Source: Cladosporium sp. IMV 00045 (taxonomy: Eukaryota > Ascomycota > Dothideomycetes > Cladosporiales > Cladosporiaceae). Taken from it: DNA of 30,395 nt. A program made the translations under genes and the position numbers. Positions 27,256 through 30,395 of this stretch are shown here, one piece after another. Numbering within the stretch: position 1 is the first letter of the stretch; each line of letters begins with the position of its first letter. The DNA lies in contig MSJI02000863.1 in the NCBI GenBank assembly GCA_001931905.2, positions 1 to 30,395 on the forward strand, read 5' to 3'. The notes below the pieces were generated by a model. It did no database searches, was not told the origin of the DNA, and was given only the letters and a program-made list of their open reading frames with translations.

Positions 27256-29057
27256 CTAATGTTGATACCGATAACTCGGCGCACGATCCGAGAAATGAGC
27301 AGGCGCGGCTATCTTGCCTTGCCGCATATCCTCCTTCTGCACTTCGCGCTTGTAGTAAATGCTCCTGAGAACGAACCAGAGGCAGAATGACAGAGCCACA
27401 GCTCCCATAGACCAAGCGTGGCCGAGGGTGTATGCTGGTGCTGATGTTTGCGGGTCTGGAAGTCTTTCATTAGTCTCGGTGAAAGCAGGACTTGCAAGCG
27501 TCGGGGCGCAGGACTCACAGATCTGGCCTGAGACAATGCCGCCGATGTTGCCGACGGCCACGGCGATGCCAATACTCGCTGCTCTTTTACCGTCAGGTGC
27601 GGTGTTCTGCGAAATCAAATCAGCGAGACGACAAAGTTCGATCAGAGCGCTTCTCCCTACCGTCGAAACCCACGCGAGATTACCACCGCCAATCATCCAA
27701 GCACAAGTAGCGATCAAGTAGCAAGAGAAATATTTAACCCCCACACTGACCGAATCGTTACCACCCAGAAGTATCGCATATCCCACGATCCCCACAGGCG
27801 CGCAAAGCGTGCAAACAAGAAACCTCCTCGAAAAGCGATCGGAAAGATACCCAGCGATGCCGTAGACCAACGAACCCCAAAAGAAAACGGGAATGCTGAG
27901 GTACTGACTCTGCTGGATGGACATGTTGAAGCCGAAGCGCAGGATGATTGGCAGGAAGACGCTGAAGCCGTAGAGGACTGTTAGGCACATGACTTGGACG
28001 ACGGCGTGGAGCCAGGTCTTGACGTCTTTGACGGCCATCATGAATTCGTTCCGGGTGTAGTGGCCAGTGCCTCCGGAGTAGGCTTCTGCTTCTTCGGCTC
28101 GGCGGCGCATGATGGCTTTGTCTTCTGCGTTGAGGAAGAAGGCGCTCGTGTAGTCTCGAGGGATGATGAAGTAGCAGCCGATGGCGACTACTACGGTTAC
28201 TGAGCCTTCGATTATGTAGAGCCTTGTGAGCACGTCAGCGAAGACTGTCCACCACTCTCTGCAATGCCAAGGGCTCACCATCTCCACCCAGGATATCCAG
28301 CCGTACCGTCCATGAACAGAATGCCCCAAGCGATGAGGCCGCCGAACGCAGAAGTCATCGCAGCAGCGATGAACAAGTAGGACATGCGCAATCCGATCTC
28401 CTCACGCTTATACCTTTTCGAAAGAAACGTCAGCATCTGCCCTTCGTCACGATAGCAAGACGAACCTACCAATTCGCCAACATCAGCGTCAAACTCGGGA
28501 ACAAAAACCCCTCAAACAACCCCAACAAGAGACGACAAACTGCCAGTCCAGCAAAGTTTCTTACAAACCCATTGGCAAGGCAAATGACTCCCCAGCAAAA
28601 CGCCGCGGCGGGAATGACAGTCTTAAACCCGAGCCGCTTCACGATCAGCGCAGCGGGCAGTTCGGCGAGGATGTATAGAGGGTAGAAGAGGGAGATGGCC
28701 GTGTTGAGCTGGATCCCCACTAGGTTGATGTCGGTGATCATGCCTTGCGTTGCGGCGTAGCCTATATTGCCTTTGGTGGATTCTTCTTAGCAGGTGGATT
28801 TGTTGTGGGAGTTCGGGATGGTCACGATACTCACCTCTATCGAGAAAGCTCAAAAGCTGAAGGATCAAGAGGACGGGCACGATGTAGACGTCCAGCTTCG
28901 TGACGACTTTCAGCTCTCTCCTGCGGAACTCAGCGTCTTCCGGAGTTGGCTCATTTCCCGCCTCGTGTTCTTGGGATTGTGTGTTGGTTTTCTCGTCTTC
29001 GATGGAGCTGCCGTGTGAAGCTCGTCGGTCGTCTTGTGCTTGCTCGGTAGTCGCCAT
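27256..29057 (-). CDS. MFS transporter, allantoate permease (Dal5) type
   Basis: Six exons on the minus strand: 28835-29057, 28470-28770, 28279-28413, 27661-28222, 27519-27606 and 27256-27455, giving 502 aa, the usual length of the anion:cation symporter family. The five introns are 54-64 bp with donors GTGAGT, GTAGGT, GTGAGC, GTAGGG and GTGAGT. Joining restores the landmarks LLSFLDRGNIGYA, RLLLGLFEGFLFPSLTLML, ANWYKREE, GWRWLYIIEG, GYLSDRFSRR, GGNLAWVSTNTAPDGKRA and GNIGGIVSGQIYPQ. That pattern (LDRxNIGxA, ANWYKRxE, then GWRWLFIIEG) is diagnostic of Dal5-like carriers of carboxylates such as allantoate, nicotinate or pantothenate. Twelve helices are expected, at the plasma membrane. The 54-bp fourth intron has no stop and keeps frame. 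The substrate cannot be read from sequence. Confidence 0.93.
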
Positions 29058-30055
29058 ATCGGTCTTGATGGTGTTGAAGGTTTGTAGGCGGAAGTGGAAA
29101 AATGAGAGGCAGGTCGCTATGTGTAGTGTAGCAAGACAGCCACTGCCGTCTTATATTCACATCGCAGCGCTCACATTGCTAGAGACAGGAAACTCGAAGG
29201 ATTCCAGAGCAGCATCCCGCCGCTCCCCTCAGCAATCCATCGGCTTAGTGTCCATGCCACGCGAGCTCACGGCACTTGCAATGGACGTGGTCATTCGGCC
29301 ACGAAAGTACAAGATGCTCTTGGCGAATGTTCTGTAATTCGTCGTCCGAATGCTTGGGGTCGTCCCATTAGCCGGTCTGCAGTAGTCGTGCATTCGTAGT
29401 CTCTCCCTGCCTGTTTCCCCCATGGGTCGTTTTGCGGGGTAAGTAGGTATTCTGTCTCGTTCATATCAACTGCCGAGCTGTACAGTATCTGACAGGGCAG
29501 ACTCGGCAAGTCGCATGTCTTGGACAATAGTGGTACGTAGTGTTGGATGAATCAAAAGATGTGGGGTAGTGGTGAAGGACTGTGAGCTTGATAGTAAAGG
29601 GACAGCGTGAGACGGTGCATTGTGACGAGTAAAAGCGGGTAAGTTTGTATTGAACCAGCAATCTATATTACACCCTATCTGTCCTAAGAAAGTAACAGGC
29701 AACCAAAGAAAGGAAGCCATAAGTAGCGCAAAACAAGCCATAGCAAAATCGCAGCCAGAAGTGCCGCCCACAGCTAAGTGAGAACGACGCAACGTGAATT
29801 GGAAGCGTAGAAAGCAGTCAGTCTTGATGCGATGGAAAAAAGAAAAGAGAAAAAAACGAGTCAAAATATCAAAACAAAGAACGCCTTGAAAAAGATTTCC
29901 ATGGGTATACCCTGTTCTGCCGTCGCATGAAGAAAGCGCCGGGATGTCAAGCAAGCGTAGCTGTCGTGAAGTCGTGGTCGTCGGATCCTGGAATGATCGC
30001 AGTCGTGTGCGCCATACATCGCGCTTCTCGCCTTGTCTGACCATCTTGCAAGCAG
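29058..30055. other. MFS gene promoter and 3' UTR of the last gene
   Basis: About 1 kb. The left part is the upstream region of the MFS gene, the right part follows the stop codon at 30056 of the minus-strand gene. A purine-rich run lies at about 29834-29860. A 192-codon minus-strand ATG frame (29466-30044) sits within this stretch but reads like non-coding sequence and is rejected. Confidence 0.5.
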
Positions 30056-30395
30056 TTAGTTGGCGACTTGCAAGTAGCTCATCAGATCGCTGCGGAGCTC
30101 ACCTTCGGCCGGGTCATAAGCGGCCGGGAAGGAGAGCGAGTCGAGCGGAGAGCTGTAGTCGACCGGCGGTGAAGTGGGCGGGGTGTCGGCGCGCCAGGAA
30201 GAGCTTGAACCGGACGAGAAGTCAAAGACATCAGCGCCCATGGTGACGTTCGGATCTACGTAATCGGCGAAGTTGAGGTCCTCAAACATGTCAGACTGCG
30301 TGTCAGGCGGTGTGACGGGAAAGCTGCACTCACTCGCGCCGGAATCAGAGCCTGCGCTAGCGTAGTGGTCGTCGGCAGCGGCGAGCATGTCGGGG
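30056..30395 (-). CDS. C-terminus of an acidic, Ser/Pro-rich protein (partial)
   Basis: The 3' end of a minus-strand gene cut by the right edge; the open frame continues past the ATG at 30388 to the window border (Pro-Asp before it), so that Met is internal or the start is unknown. The 112 visible residues are acidic and Ser/Thr/Pro/Asp-rich: SFPVTPPDTQSD, MFEDLNFADYVDPNVTM, VFDFSSGSSSSWRADTPPTS, then the end LRSDLMSYLQVAN and TAA. Aromatic residues spaced through acidic sequence are typical of activation domains, so a transcription regulator is a reasonable guess, but no fold or DNA-binding motif is in view. Several TPP/SPP sites could be kinase targets. Confidence 0.7.
   Translation of the reverse strand, partial: PDMLAAADDHYASAGSDSGASECSFPVTPPDTQSDMFEDLNFADYVDPNVTMGADVFDFSSGSSSSWRADTPPTSPPVDYSSPLDSLSFPAAYDPAEGELRSDLMSYLQVAN

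Noticed and set aside
29466..30044. 192-codon minus-strand ATG frame downstream of the last gene
   Set aside because: It follows within 11 bp of that gene's stop, in its likely 3' UTR, and reads as low-complexity and phenylalanine-rich spacer with no motif.

Overview
This window is nuclear DNA of a filamentous ascomycete (Pezizomycotina). The evidence is short spliceosomal introns of about 41-76 bp with GTRNGT-type donors and CTRAC/CTGAC-like branch sites, a Zn2Cys6 transcription factor, a Dal5-type MFS permease and an ELRLRIY-type F-box-like protein. The style suggests Dothideomycetes, perhaps a Mycosphaerellales/Capnodiales relative; that placement is inference. I found no transposon, CRISPR array, tRNA or rRNA. 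Most gene models were rebuilt by joining reading frames at splice sites whose phases match and that restore family motifs.

Left part (1-8 kb): the 3' exon of histone H3 (cut by the window edge), a 1.6 kb non-coding stretch, an Mpv17/PMP22-family organelle membrane protein, the Fe-S nuclease exonuclease V (EXO5/Dem1), an F-box-like protein and, on the other strand, an uncharacterised secreted, probably GPI-anchored protein.

Middle part (9-19.5 kb) looks accessory and metabolic: a class I SAM methyltransferase, an 8-cysteine small secreted protein, a metallo-beta-lactamase-fold hydrolase, a Zn2Cys6 regulator, a divergent pair (isochorismatase-like cysteine hydrolase and TPR protein) and a secreted amidohydrolase. 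Several promoters here carry inverted repeats built on CGG/CCG triplets, the half-site type recognised by Zn2Cys6 proteins. This makes a locally controlled catabolic or secondary-metabolism cluster a reasonable hypothesis.

Right part (21.5-30.4 kb): a convergent pair made of a membrane-bound arylsulfotransferase-family protein and an unrecognised membrane protein with a degenerate PDI-like thioredoxin domain (WSRHC in place of WCxHC), then an uncharacterised two-TM protein, a six-exon allantoate-permease-type MFS transporter, and the C-terminus of a serine/acidic-rich protein cut by the right edge. The convergent sulfotransferase/thioredoxin-like pair and the CGG-palindrome promoters are the most interesting points.
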